The position numbers and the translations under genes were made by a program. Positions 1 to 7,337 of a stretch of DNA of 64,000 nucleotides are shown in pieces (within the stretch, counting starts at the first letter, position 1; each line of letters opens with the position of its first letter). Location of the stretch: assembly GCF_000445475.1 (NCBI RefSeq), contig NZ_AUPZ01000013.1, forward strand, positions 229,929-293,928, in the 5' to 3' direction. A model generated the notes under the pieces. That model did not search any database. It was not told where the DNA came from and was given only the letters and a program-made list of their open reading frames with translations. This DNA comes from Sulfurimonas hongkongensis. GTDB lineage: Bacteria > Campylobacterota > Campylobacteria > Campylobacterales > Sulfurimonadaceae.

Positions 1-440
1 AGTAAGCCTTTAGTGCAAAGTTCATACTCAGCTTTGAGATCTATTAGCTCCTTTGCCGCAGCAAAAATCATGCCATTTGCATCAGGATTTAAGAAGCCAT
101 CACTCTCTTGAAGAAGTCCTCCATAGAGTGCTGTAGCCATTTTTTTATTGATTTTAAGAGACTTTTTTTTCAACTGTGTAAAAAAATCCAAAGAGCTAAA
201 GTCTATCTCTATTACTAAATCTGCACTTAAGATTTTTTTTGTTTTAATCTTATCAAACCACGGCAAAAATGAGAACCTTTGATCTAAGTTTTCATCTTCA
301 CAAACAAGAGTGATTTTTTTGTGCTTTATGAGTACAAGTGTGTATAAAGCACTCGATAATGCTAAGTGTTTAGCATCAGTAACTATCATAACACTTTTAG
401 CTTCTTCAATTTTTTCTAAAATACTTACTATATTGTACAT
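1..440 (-). CDS. DHH-family phosphoesterase-like protein (partial, N-terminal part)
   Basis: The minus strand is open from an ATG at 440 to the window edge (about 146 codons), so the C-terminal part is missing. The segment near residues 110-125 (ATALYGGLLQESDGF) resembles the substrate-binding stretch of NrnA/RecJ-type DHH phosphoesterases. The N-terminal part contains ITLVCEDE and LVIEIDFSS but no DHH triad, so the metal site looks altered. It starts 13 bases after the flhB stop and is probably cotranscribed with flhB. Family assignment is by resemblance only. Activity cannot be judged from a fragment. Confidence 0.5.
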   Translation of the reverse strand, partial: MYNIVSILEKIEEAKSVMIVTDAKHLALSSALYTLVLIKHKKITLVCEDENLDQRFSFLPWFDKIKTKKILSADLVIEIDFSSLDFFTQLKKKSLKINKKMATALYGGLLQESDGFLNPDANGMIFAAAKELIDLKAEYELCTKGL

Positions 441-453
441 TTGAGATTGTACA

Positions 454-1503
454 CTATTTCTTATTCATTTTATAAACAAAGGCTAAAACTTCAGCTACTG
501 CTGCAAAAAGTTCATCTGGTATCTGTTTGTCTATCTCTACATCTTTATACAAAGCCCTAGCTAATGGAGGATTTTGATATACATGCACACCATTTTCTCT
601 CGCTATTTTTTTGATTTGTTGGGCGATATTGTCCATGCCTTTTGCTACTACAAAAGGTGCTCTTTTTGACTCTTCATATTTTAATGCCACTGCATAGTGA
701 GTTGGGTTTGTAATGACCACATCAGCGTTTGGAACTTCTGCCATCATTCTTTTTCTTGATGCTTCCATCTGGATTTGACGAATTTTTCCCTTTACCATTG
801 GATCTCCATCCATGTTTTTCATCTCATCTTTAACCTCTTGTTTACTCATCTTTAGTCCATCAAAGTACTGTTTTCTTACAATAATAATATCAATAATTGC
901 GAAAACAAAAACAATAAAAAGCATAACAAAAGCTAAAATTATCGCCTTATCTCTAAGCCATGAGAGTTGGTCGCCTAAACCAAAAAGTGCTACGGTTGGG
1001 AGCTCTAATATAAAGTAAAAGAAAAACACAAAGCCGATTCCCAAAGTGGTAAAAGATTTAAAAGTGACCTTAATTCCCTCTATAAATTTTTTTATGGATA
1101 TCAGATTTTTCATTCCCTTGATGGGATCTAGCTTACTAAATTTTGGCTCGATAGCTTGGAGAGTAAACAAAAAACCAAACTGAGACAAAGCAGCTACAAC
1201 CCCAGCTAAAGCAACTGAGAGGGCAATTGGCATAATAATTAAGAGAAACTCTTTTATCGTAACTATGGCAATATCAAGCATAAAAAGCTTGTCTAGTGGA
1301 GTTCCTACAAGTGAGAAGTAGTATTTAAAAAGGTTTAAAACATGAGTAGCCATATAAGGAAAAAGCATCAAAAAAGCTAATATAGCTACAAAAAGAGTTA
1401 CAACCCCAGAAGCATCCTGAGACTTTGGAACATTCCCCTCTTTCCTAGCATCCTCAATCTTTTTGGAGGTGGGTTCTTCGGTTTTTTCTGCATCATCTGC
1501 CAT
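454..1503 (-). CDS. flhB: Flagellar type III export protein FlhB
   Basis: FlhB is the membrane component of the flagellar export gate and switches substrate specificity by self-cleavage in an NPTH loop. This 349-residue protein begins MADDAEKTEEPTSKKIEDAR, the usual cytoplasmic N-terminus. It has four hydrophobic segments between about 35 and 210 and carries NPTH at residues 266-269, followed by the conserved YAVALKY cytoplasmic domain. Length is normal. The ATG at 1503 has an AGGAG site five bases upstream. Its first ten codons, ribosome site and upstream hairpin are repeated at 1613-1686. The gene lies between nadC and a phosphoesterase-like gene rather than among other flagellar genes. Confidence 0.97.
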   Translation of the reverse strand: MADDAEKTEEPTSKKIEDARKEGNVPKSQDASGVVTLFVAILAFLMLFPYMATHVLNLFKYYFSLVGTPLDKLFMLDIAIVTIKEFLLIIMPIALSVALAGVVAALSQFGFLFTLQAIEPKFSKLDPIKGMKNLISIKKFIEGIKVTFKSFTTLGIGFVFFFYFILELPTVALFGLGDQLSWLRDKAIILAFVMLFIVFVFAIIDIIIVRKQYFDGLKMSKQEVKDEMKNMDGDPMVKGKIRQIQMEASRKRMMAEVPNADVVITNPTHYAVALKYEESKRAPFVVAKGMDNIAQQIKKIARENGVHVYQNPPLARALYKDVEIDKQIPDELFAAVAEVLAFVYKMNKK

Positions 1504-1547
1504 TTAACTCTCCTGAAGAACATACAAAAAACCTATATTAGGTTTTT
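1475..1547 (-). repeat. Direct repeat copy 1 (flhB start, ribosome site and hairpin)
   Basis: This 73-bp segment covers the first ten flhB codons, the ribosome binding site and a CAAAAAACCTA hairpin. It recurs at 1613-1686 with about three differences, one of them a single-base indel. Between the copies is about 65 bp of unrelated sequence holding a separate hairpin. Confidence 0.9.
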
Positions 1548-1641
1548 CTTTAGTAGCATAGCGCTTAGCGTAAAAAAAGGGACTTGTTCCTTTTTTGTTC
1601 AAATGGTAGCAATCTTCGGTTTTTTCTGCATCATCTGCCAT
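1504..1641 (-). CDS. 45-codon ORF upstream of flhB, created by a partial duplication
   Basis: The second copy of the flhB start (ATG at 1641) opens a frame reading MADDAEKTED, then unrelated residues, ending with TAA at 1504-1506 directly before the flhB ATG at 1503. The two start codons are 138 bases apart, so this ORF is in frame with flhB and only the stop separates them. Its own ribosome site (AGGAG) is kept. It may be translated and couple to flhB, or it may only be a scar of duplication. No family is recognised. Confidence 0.3.
   Translation of the reverse strand: MADDAEKTEDCYHLNKKGTSPFFYAKRYATKEKPNIGFLYVLQES
1574..1597 (-). repeat. Hairpin with AACAAGTC loop between the flhB repeats
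   Basis: On the minus strand AAAAAAGG pairs with CCTTTTTT around the eight-base loop AACAAGTC. The same eight-base loop occurs on a completely different stem in the three-hairpin element at 21328-21357. This suggests that the unique spacer here carries a relative of that element's first hairpin. Confidence 0.55.
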
Positions 1642-1686
1642 TTAACTCTCCTAGAAGAACACACAAAAAACCTATATTAGGTTTTT
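1613..1686 (-). repeat. Direct repeat copy 2 (duplicated flhB start)
   Basis: This is the second copy of the segment at 1475-1547. It keeps an ATG (1641), an AGGAG site and a terminator-like hairpin. The flhB reading frame continues for only ten codons before diverging. The near identity suggests a fairly recent duplication. Confidence 0.9.
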
Positions 1687-1688
1687 TG
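1664..1688 (-). terminator. Intrinsic terminator after nadC
   Basis: CAAAAAACCTA and TAGGTTTTTTG form an 11-bp perfect stem around a three-base loop, starting nine bases past the nadC stop and ending in a T-run on the minus strand. The symmetry means it could work in both directions. A slightly shorter copy lies at 1525-1547 within the duplicated segment. Confidence 0.75.
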
Positions 1689-1696
1689 TAAAATTC

Positions 1697-2512
1697 TTAA
1701 TCAATCTTCATGGATAAGTCTATCCAATTAGCTTGATGAATCAACGCACCGCTACTTATGGCATCAACTCCACTTTTTGCATAAGATTCTATAGTTTCAA
1801 GTGAAATATTCCCACTCGCTTCTAGTAAAATATGTGAAAAATTCTCATCTCTAAAAGCTACTACCCTAGCTATTTTATCAGGTGACATATTATCACACAT
1901 AACTATATCAGCACCGCTCTCCATCGCCTCTTTTGCCATCTCATAAGTCTCAGCTTCAACTTCTATGTTTGCAGTAAAAGGTATTTTTTTTCTTGCTTTG
2001 TTAATGTAGTCTTTTAGGTTTTTGATAGTTTTTAGGTGAGTATCTTTTATCATGAGCGAGTCATCTAAACCCATACGATGATTCACCGCTCCGCCGATTC
2101 TTGTAGCATACTTTTCAAAAACTCTTAGATGCGGTCTAGTCTTTCTAGTATCAAGCAGTTTTACACCATATGGTTTTACTATATCTGCGTATTTTCTTGT
2201 AAGTGTAGCTATGGAGCTTGCGTGTAATAAGATATTTAAAAGTGTTCTCTCTATACTTAAAATTGTGTGCGAGTCTCCACTTAGTGTGGCTATAATATCA
2301 CCACTTACAAAACTTTGCGAATCACACTTATGCCAGATAATCTCAAAGTTCTTTATCTCGCTTAGTGCGTTTAGGTAGATCTCTCCAGCTACAACTCCAT
2401 CACTCTTAGCTATTATTTTAGCCTTTGCACCTACGCTTGGCTCTACTAATGCATACAAATCTCCACGACCTATATCTTCTCTTAGCGTGGCTGATACAAA
2501 CTCTTTTATCAT
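1697..2512 (-). CDS. nadC: Nicotinate-nucleotide pyrophosphorylase (quinolinate phosphoribosyltransferase)
   Basis: NadC converts quinolinate and PRPP to nicotinate mononucleotide in de novo NAD synthesis. The 271-residue product begins MIKEFVSATLREDIGRGD. It has the substrate-binding DTRKTRP at about 121-127 and GGAVNHR at about 140-146, and the late EASGNI barrel strand. I choose ATG at 2512 because it overlaps the nadA TGA as ATGA, which indicates translational coupling. A longer start at 2548 would lie inside nadA. It is transcribed with nadA and followed by a strong hairpin terminator. Confidence 0.96.
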   Translation of the reverse strand: MIKEFVSATLREDIGRGDLYALVEPSVGAKAKIIAKSDGVVAGEIYLNALSEIKNFEIIWHKCDSQSFVSGDIIATLSGDSHTILSIERTLLNILLHASSIATLTRKYADIVKPYGVKLLDTRKTRPHLRVFEKYATRIGGAVNHRMGLDDSLMIKDTHLKTIKNLKDYINKARKKIPFTANIEVEAETYEMAKEAMESGADIVMCDNMSPDKIARVVAFRDENFSHILLEASGNISLETIESYAKSGVDAISSGALIHQANWIDLSMKID

Positions 2513-3507
2513 AGTGCCAACATTCTCTCTAGCGCTACCTTTGCCCATTTTTGAACTTTTGGATCTATCTCTATCTCATTTAAAGGTTCGCCATCATCTA
2601 TGGACTTTAGTGTTAGATAAACATCTTCTAAGGTTGTCTCATTCATAGTTGGACACTCTGGTTTTGTAGATGAGAGAACATATGTGTTTTTCTTCCTTAG
2701 ACGGTTTACAAGGTTAAACTCCGTCCCAACTGCAACTTTTTGCTCTAGTGGCAACTCTTTTATATATTTTATTAGTTGAGAAGTTGAACCTACAAAATCT
2801 GCAGCATTACAAATAGCTGGATCACATTCAGGATGCACAGCTATTAAAATACCTGGATATTTCTTACGGTAAAATTCAATATCTTCTACACTAAAGAGTT
2901 GATGGACTGAGCAAAAACCGTTATAACAGATAATATCTACATCATTTGGGTCTTTACCATCCCCTATTACGCATGATTTTAGCCCCATCTGATTTGCTAT
3001 GTTTTGGCCTAAACATCTATCTGGAACAAAAAGAATTTTTTTACCCTCTCCCATCGCTGTTGTGATGATTGTTTTAGCATTTGAGCTTGTACAAACCATA
3101 CCACCCATCTCGCCTACTTTTGCTTTTACATCAGCATTTGAATTTATATAAGTAATAGGCATAATATTTTCTTTTTTTATCCCATGATCTTCTAAAAACT
3201 TAACTGAATCATCATAGTACATGGAGTCAATCATTCTAGCCATAGCACAGCAAGCTGCCTTTGGCATCACAACCCTTTTATGTGGAGAGAGAATTTTTAC
3301 ACTTTGTCCCATAAAGCCAACACCACTAAAGACAACAAACTCAGCATCATCATCTCTTGTTTTTATAGCAAGCTCTAATGAATCCCCTGTGATATCTGCC
3401 ATCTCAAAAACTTCATCTCTTTGGTAAAAATGTGCAACAAGAGTTACACTTAATTTCTTTTTTAACTCAATAATTTTTTGCTTTAATTCTTCATTTGTAA
3501 ACTTCAA
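2509..3507 (-). CDS. nadA: Quinolinate synthase A
   Basis: NadA condenses iminoaspartate with dihydroxyacetone phosphate to quinolinate using a 4Fe-4S cluster. Visible are VTLVAHFYQRDEVFEMAD near the N-terminus and cysteines in KAACCAM, YNGFCSVHQ and KPECPTM that fit the three cluster ligands. I favour the TTG at 3507 (332 aa) because AAGGGAA lies five bases upstream. An adjacent TTG at 3510 or the upstream ATG at 3585 are alternatives, but the latter would add 26 unusual residues and overlap the divergent plsY leader. It couples to nadC through ATGA. Confidence 0.95.
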   Translation of the reverse strand: MKFTNEELKQKIIELKKKLSVTLVAHFYQRDEVFEMADITGDSLELAIKTRDDDAEFVVFSGVGFMGQSVKILSPHKRVVMPKAACCAMARMIDSMYYDDSVKFLEDHGIKKENIMPITYINSNADVKAKVGEMGGMVCTSSNAKTIITTAMGEGKKILFVPDRCLGQNIANQMGLKSCVIGDGKDPNDVDIICYNGFCSVHQLFSVEDIEFYRKKYPGILIAVHPECDPAICNAADFVGSTSQLIKYIKELPLEQKVAVGTEFNLVNRLRKKNTYVLSSTKPECPTMNETTLEDVYLTLKSIDDGEPLNEIEIDPKVQKWAKVALERMLAL

Positions 3508-3605
3508 CAAACTTCCCTTAGTTTTTAATTTTAAAATTATATCGCATTTTATAAACTTATAACTATAACTAAAGTAAAATGTCACAACTAATATTTGAGG
3601 TTTTT

Positions 3606-4220
3606 ATGGAATTTTTATTAAATACAAATGTACAGTTTTTTATAGCTGCTTATCTAGTTGGCGGTATACCTTTTGGGCTTCTCTTGGCTAAGCAATTTGC
3701 TGGAGTTGATATAAAGAGTAGTGGTAGCAAAAGTATTGGTGCTACAAATGTTTTAAGAGTTGTAAAGGAAAAAGACCCAGTCCTAGCAAAAAAATTAGGC
3801 ATTGCTACTTTAGCTTTAGATGCTATAAAGGGTGTAGTGGTATTGGTTACTGCTTACTTTGTAGGTCTTAGCGAAGCTACGCTTTGGGCTATTGCAGTTT
3901 TAGCTGTTATTGGACACTGTTTTAGTCCTTACCTAGGACTTGAAGGTGGAAAAGGTATAGCTACTGGTTTTGGTGTTATGATGTTTATGCTTCCACTAGA
4001 GACTATTATAGCTCTTATTGTATGGGCGATTGGCGCTAAGACTATCCGCATCTCTTCCATCTCTTCACTAACTGCGGTTGCGTCACTTTTAGTTGCTAGT
4101 TTTATATTGCATCCCGAGATGGCTCATGCTCCTGTTGTTTTTATAGTATTTATACTTTTTTATAAACATATCCCAAACATTATTCGCCTGATTCAAGGAC
4201 AAGAAGTAAGAGTAGTTTGA
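3606..4220 (+). CDS. plsY: Glycerol-3-phosphate acyltransferase PlsY
   Basis: PlsY transfers the acyl group of acyl-phosphate to glycerol-3-phosphate, the first step of phospholipid synthesis in the inner membrane. The 204-residue protein has about five hydrophobic segments and the family motifs LVGGIPFGLLLA, SGSKSIGATNVLRV and GLEGGKGIATGFG. The ATG at 3606 follows TTGAGG by five bases. An in-frame ATG at 3579 has no such site. It heads a plus-strand run with folB, 19 bases downstream. Confidence 0.95.
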   Translation: MEFLLNTNVQFFIAAYLVGGIPFGLLLAKQFAGVDIKSSGSKSIGATNVLRVVKEKDPVLAKKLGIATLALDAIKGVVVLVTAYFVGLSEATLWAIAVLAVIGHCFSPYLGLEGGKGIATGFGVMMFMLPLETIIALIVWAIGAKTIRISSISSLTAVASLLVASFILHPEMAHAPVVFIVFILFYKHIPNIIRLIQGQEVRVV

Positions 4221-4239
4221 CCAAAGCAAGGACTGATAA

Positions 4240-4569
<330 letters not shown>

Positions 4570-4627
4570 TTATAAGTTAAAGAATTATTAAATATACTTG
4601 AAAAACACTTTAAACTTAGCTAAAAAT

Positions 4628-4637
4628 ATGATATCAT
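4628..4637 (+). promoter_or_regulatory. Promoter region of hsrA with a palindromic -10
   Basis: The perfect 10-bp palindrome ATGATATCAT contains TATGAT and TATCAT, either of which can act as a -10 box about 32-37 bases before the start codon. No clear -35 is visible, as is usual for this phylum. The symmetry could also be a binding site, since HsrA-family regulators control their own promoter in Helicobacter (family knowledge, not shown here). Confidence 0.5.
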
Positions 4638-4668
4638 TTCGCAAATATTCACTTATAGGAAAAAATTT

Positions 4669-5343
4669 ATGCGAATTCTGATTATAGAAGATGAAGTTAC
4701 ATTAAACAAGATGCTAGCTGAGGGATTAAAAGAGTTTGGTTACCAAAGCGATGTAGTAGAGACTCTTAAAGATGGAGAGTACTATCTTGATATTCGTAAT
4801 TATGATTTAGTTTTAATGGACTGGATGCTACCAGATGGTAACTCTGTTGATATTATCGGCGATATAAAAACAAACACTCCAAAGACTATTGTAGTAGTTT
4901 TATCTGCAAGAGATGATAATGAAAGCGAGATAGAAGCTCTAAGAAATGGGGCTGATGACTATATCAGAAAACCTTTTGATTTTGATGTTTTAATTGCTCG
5001 CATAGAGGCTCGCCTTCGTTTTGGCGGAAGCAATATTATAGAGATTGAAGATTTAATAATAAATCCTGAAGAAGAAAAAATAACTTACAAAGAACAAGAG
5101 ATAGAGCTAAAAGGCAAACCTTTTGAAGTTTTAACTCATCTTGCTCGCCATCGCGATCAAATAGTTTCAAAAGAACAGCTCCTTGATGCAATCTGGGAAG
5201 AACCTGAACTTGTTACTCCAAATGTTATTGAAGTTGCGATAAACCAAATTAGACAAAAGATGGATAAACCTCTAGGTATAACTACTATTGAGACCGTTCG
5301 TCGTCGTGGCTATCGTTTTTGTTTTCCTAAAGAGGTACATTAA
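4669..5343 (+). CDS. hsrA: HsrA/CosR-family OmpR-type response regulator
   Basis: This 224-residue receiver plus winged-helix regulator is very close to Helicobacter HsrA (HP1043) and Campylobacter CosR over the DNA-binding half (KGKPFEVLTHLARHRDQIVS, then the IWEEPELVTPNVIEVAINQI stretch). Those proteins are essential or oxidative-stress regulators with degenerate receivers. Here the receiver keeps canonical residues: D8/E9, D51 in LMDWMLPD, S79 and K101 in RKPF. It could therefore be phosphorylated. A histidine kinase lies 332 bases downstream. An AGGA site precedes the ATG. Confidence 0.93.
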   Translation: MRILIIEDEVTLNKMLAEGLKEFGYQSDVVETLKDGEYYLDIRNYDLVLMDWMLPDGNSVDIIGDIKTNTPKTIVVVLSARDDNESEIEALRNGADDYIRKPFDFDVLIARIEARLRFGGSNIIEIEDLIINPEEEKITYKEQEIELKGKPFEVLTHLARHRDQIVSKEQLLDAIWEEPELVTPNVIEVAINQIRQKMDKPLGITTIETVRRRGYRFCFPKEVH

Positions 5344-5350
5344 TTTAAAC

Positions 5351-5438
5351 ACTAAAATGAGCAAAGCCCATTTTAGTGGCAGGGACAAGATTGTCCCTAC
5401 AACCCCCTAAAGCTACAAAAAAACGAGTTTTTTGAGAT
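5351..5438 (+). repeat. Three-hairpin intergenic element, copy A
   Basis: Starting seven bases after the hsrA stop, three hairpins follow one another. ACTAAAATG pairs with CATTTTAGT around AGCAAAGCC. GGGACAA pairs with TTGTCCC around GA. AAAAAAC pairs with GTTTTTT around GA. Between the second and third is the stretch CAACCCCCTAAAGCTAC. The same order, core and distance from a stop codon recur at 21275-21357 with different outer stems. Function is unknown. It could terminate or stabilise the hsrA transcript. Confidence 0.85.
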
Positions 5439-5453
5439 TTTTACATTAAAGAT

Positions 5454-5567
5454 TGAGCAAAGCCCATTTTAGTGGCAGGGACAAGATTGTCCCCACAACC
5501 CCCTTAGCATGGAGTATGCCATTGGTTAGCATACCTAAAAGCTACAAAAAAACGAGTTTTTTGAGAT
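5454..5567 (+). repeat. Three-hairpin intergenic element, copy B (tandem, with insertion)
   Basis: This is a near-identical second copy of 5358-5438. Its first-hairpin left arm is degenerate. After the CCCCC run it carries an insertion of about 32 bp, which itself contains GTATGC and GCATAC as inverted arms. It lies between copy A and the promoter of the histidine kinase gene, filling the 332-bp gap after hsrA. Confidence 0.85.
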
Positions 5568-5642
5568 AAATCACACTTAAATGTCAATAATAAATTGCTC
5601 GTTTAGACAAGTCTCTTTTACCTTATAAAACTTCATTTTAGA

Positions 5643-5648
5643 TATAAT
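5643..5648 (+). promoter_or_regulatory. -10 box of the histidine kinase gene
   Basis: TATAAT lies 27 bases before the start codon, in the context GATATAATTTCAC that recurs before other genes in this window. No convincing -35 is seen. It implies that the kinase has its own transcript, separate from hsrA. Confidence 0.6.
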
Positions 5649-5675
5649 TTCACATATTTAACACTAGGCTTATTT

Positions 5676-6974
5676 ATGTTTTTAAAAAGAAGTATTCGTA
5701 TAAACTTTCTCATCCAACTTATCTTTGCATCTATGTCACTTATATTTATATTTTCATCCTTTTTATATCTCTATATTGAGAACTCCATTTATGATGAAAA
5801 GCGTGAAGAGCTACAACAATATGCTAAAAATATAGCAAATAACCAATCCCTTTTTAATGCAGATTCAGAAACTACAGATGCACTACTTGGCATCGAAGTA
5901 GAAGTCATACATATAAAAAGAGTAAACCAAGATATAGATCTCTATGAAAGCACAAAAAACAAACAAACATACTTAACCTTAATCTATCCCTTTAACTTTG
6001 AAGAGTTAAGCTACCTCAAAATCACAAAAAAAGTAACTTCTACAAAAATGCTTCTTAATAAAATTTTGCGTTATATTTTTATCATAAATATAGTAGGTTT
6101 TATCCTTGTAATTATCTACGCTATCGCACTATCAAAGATGTTAATATCACCCATACGGACCATCAGTTTAAGACTCTCAAATATGAATGAACATCTTATG
6201 CGACCCATTAAAGTAGAGGAGCTACCACAAGAGTTTGAACAACTAGGAAGCACCATAAACCATCTAATATCTAGAATACAAAACTTTGTGAAGTATCAAA
6301 AAGAACTCTTTATCGGAACGGCTCATGAGTTAAAAACTCCTCTAGCAGTCATTAAGCTTAAAAACCAAGTTACTCTTATAAAAAAAAGAACTCCAGAGGA
6401 GTACATAGAAGCTTTAAAAATCACAAATAAAACCATAGATGAGATGAATATCATAGTCTCAGATATCTTAAACATTGGCCGTCAAGAAGGTGCACAGCTT
6501 GAGAAACCTGTAGAAGTTGATGTTATATCTCTTTTGCGTGAAAAAGCAAACGACTTTAATCTACTCGCCAAAAATGAAGGTAAAACTCTTCGTATGCACT
6601 TTGAACCAAATGCTTTTATGGCTACTCTGCAGACTTCACTTCTAAATCAAATAGTTCAAAATTTTTTACAAAATGCACTAAAATTTACTCCAAAAAACAA
6701 AGCTGTAACCCTTAGAAGTTCTCAAAGTGAATTTGGGCTACTCATAGAGGTTATAGATGAGGGTTGTGGTATAGATGAGAGCGTTGATCTTTTTGCTCCT
6801 TTTACAAGACAAGGAAATAAGTCTGGTGTAGGACTTGGTCTTTTTTTGGCAAAAAGTGCGGCTGACGCACTAGGCGCAAAGATACGCGTGAAAAACAGAA
6901 CCGATGGAATAGATGGAACTATCTCATCACTAGAGATAAACTCAAAATTGTCATGCTTACTTCCTAAAAGCTAG
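5676..6974 (+). CDS. Sensor histidine kinase
   Basis: This 432-residue inner-membrane kinase has transmembrane segments at about 10-33 and 133-155 around a small periplasmic domain. A linker follows, then the H-box FIGTAHELKTPLAV with H217, the N-box around N333, and ATP-lid motifs DEGCGI (361-366) and GVGLGLFLA (384-392). The closest partner gene is the HsrA-type regulator upstream, which retains a phosphorylatable aspartate, so the two may form a pair. The signal is not predictable from sequence. Confidence 0.92.
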   Translation: MFLKRSIRINFLIQLIFASMSLIFIFSSFLYLYIENSIYDEKREELQQYAKNIANNQSLFNADSETTDALLGIEVEVIHIKRVNQDIDLYESTKNKQTYLTLIYPFNFEELSYLKITKKVTSTKMLLNKILRYIFIINIVGFILVIIYAIALSKMLISPIRTISLRLSNMNEHLMRPIKVEELPQEFEQLGSTINHLISRIQNFVKYQKELFIGTAHELKTPLAVIKLKNQVTLIKKRTPEEYIEALKITNKTIDEMNIIVSDILNIGRQEGAQLEKPVEVDVISLLREKANDFNLLAKNEGKTLRMHFEPNAFMATLQTSLLNQIVQNFLQNALKFTPKNKAVTLRSSQSEFGLLIEVIDEGCGIDESVDLFAPFTRQGNKSGVGLGLFLAKSAADALGAKIRVKNRTDGIDGTISSLEINSKLSCLLPKS

Positions 6975-7075
6975 ATAATTTAAAAGAAGATAAAGCTTTA
7001 ATCTGATATAAATCGGACACTAATATATAGATAAGAATTTATATAAAAGATTACTATAAAATATAAGGTTTTTGA

Positions 7076-7327
7076 ATGGCTCTACTAATAAATGATGAGT
7101 GTATTGCATGTGATGCATGTCGTGAAGAGTGTCCGACGATGGCTATAGAAGAGGGTGATCCTATCTACTTTATAGATCCAGATAGATGTATCGAGTGTGT
7201 TGGTATATATGATGAACCTGCTTGTATCTCTGTGTGCCCTGTTGATTGTATAGTCTTGGATAAAGACAATGTAGAATCAATTGCAGAGTTACAATTTAAA
7301 TACAAAAATCTACAAGACGAAGAGTAA
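7076..7327 (+). CDS. 2[4Fe-4S] ferredoxin, Alvin/YfhL type
   Basis: This small electron carrier of 83 residues has two cluster motifs. The first is CIACDACREECP, with CxxCxxCxxxCP spacing. The second is CIECVGIYDEPACISVCP, where eight residues separate the second and third cysteines. This longer loop and the C-terminal helix are typical of Allochromatium vinosum-type ferredoxins. It ends ten bases before the Ppx/GppA gene and is probably cotranscribed with it. The redox partner is unknown. Confidence 0.93.
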   Translation: MALLINDECIACDACREECPTMAIEEGDPIYFIDPDRCIECVGIYDEPACISVCPVDCIVLDKDNVESIAELQFKYKNLQDEE

Positions 7328-7337
7328 AGTTTTCTTT

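Noticed and set aside
812..1018. Open frame on the plus strand opposite flhB
   Set aside because: Shadow of the hydrophobic flhB coding sequence, with no ribosome site and no family features.
2509..3585. Longer nadA beginning at ATG 3585
   Set aside because: It adds 26 atypical residues over the plsY leader, and a TTG with a good ribosome site lies downstream.
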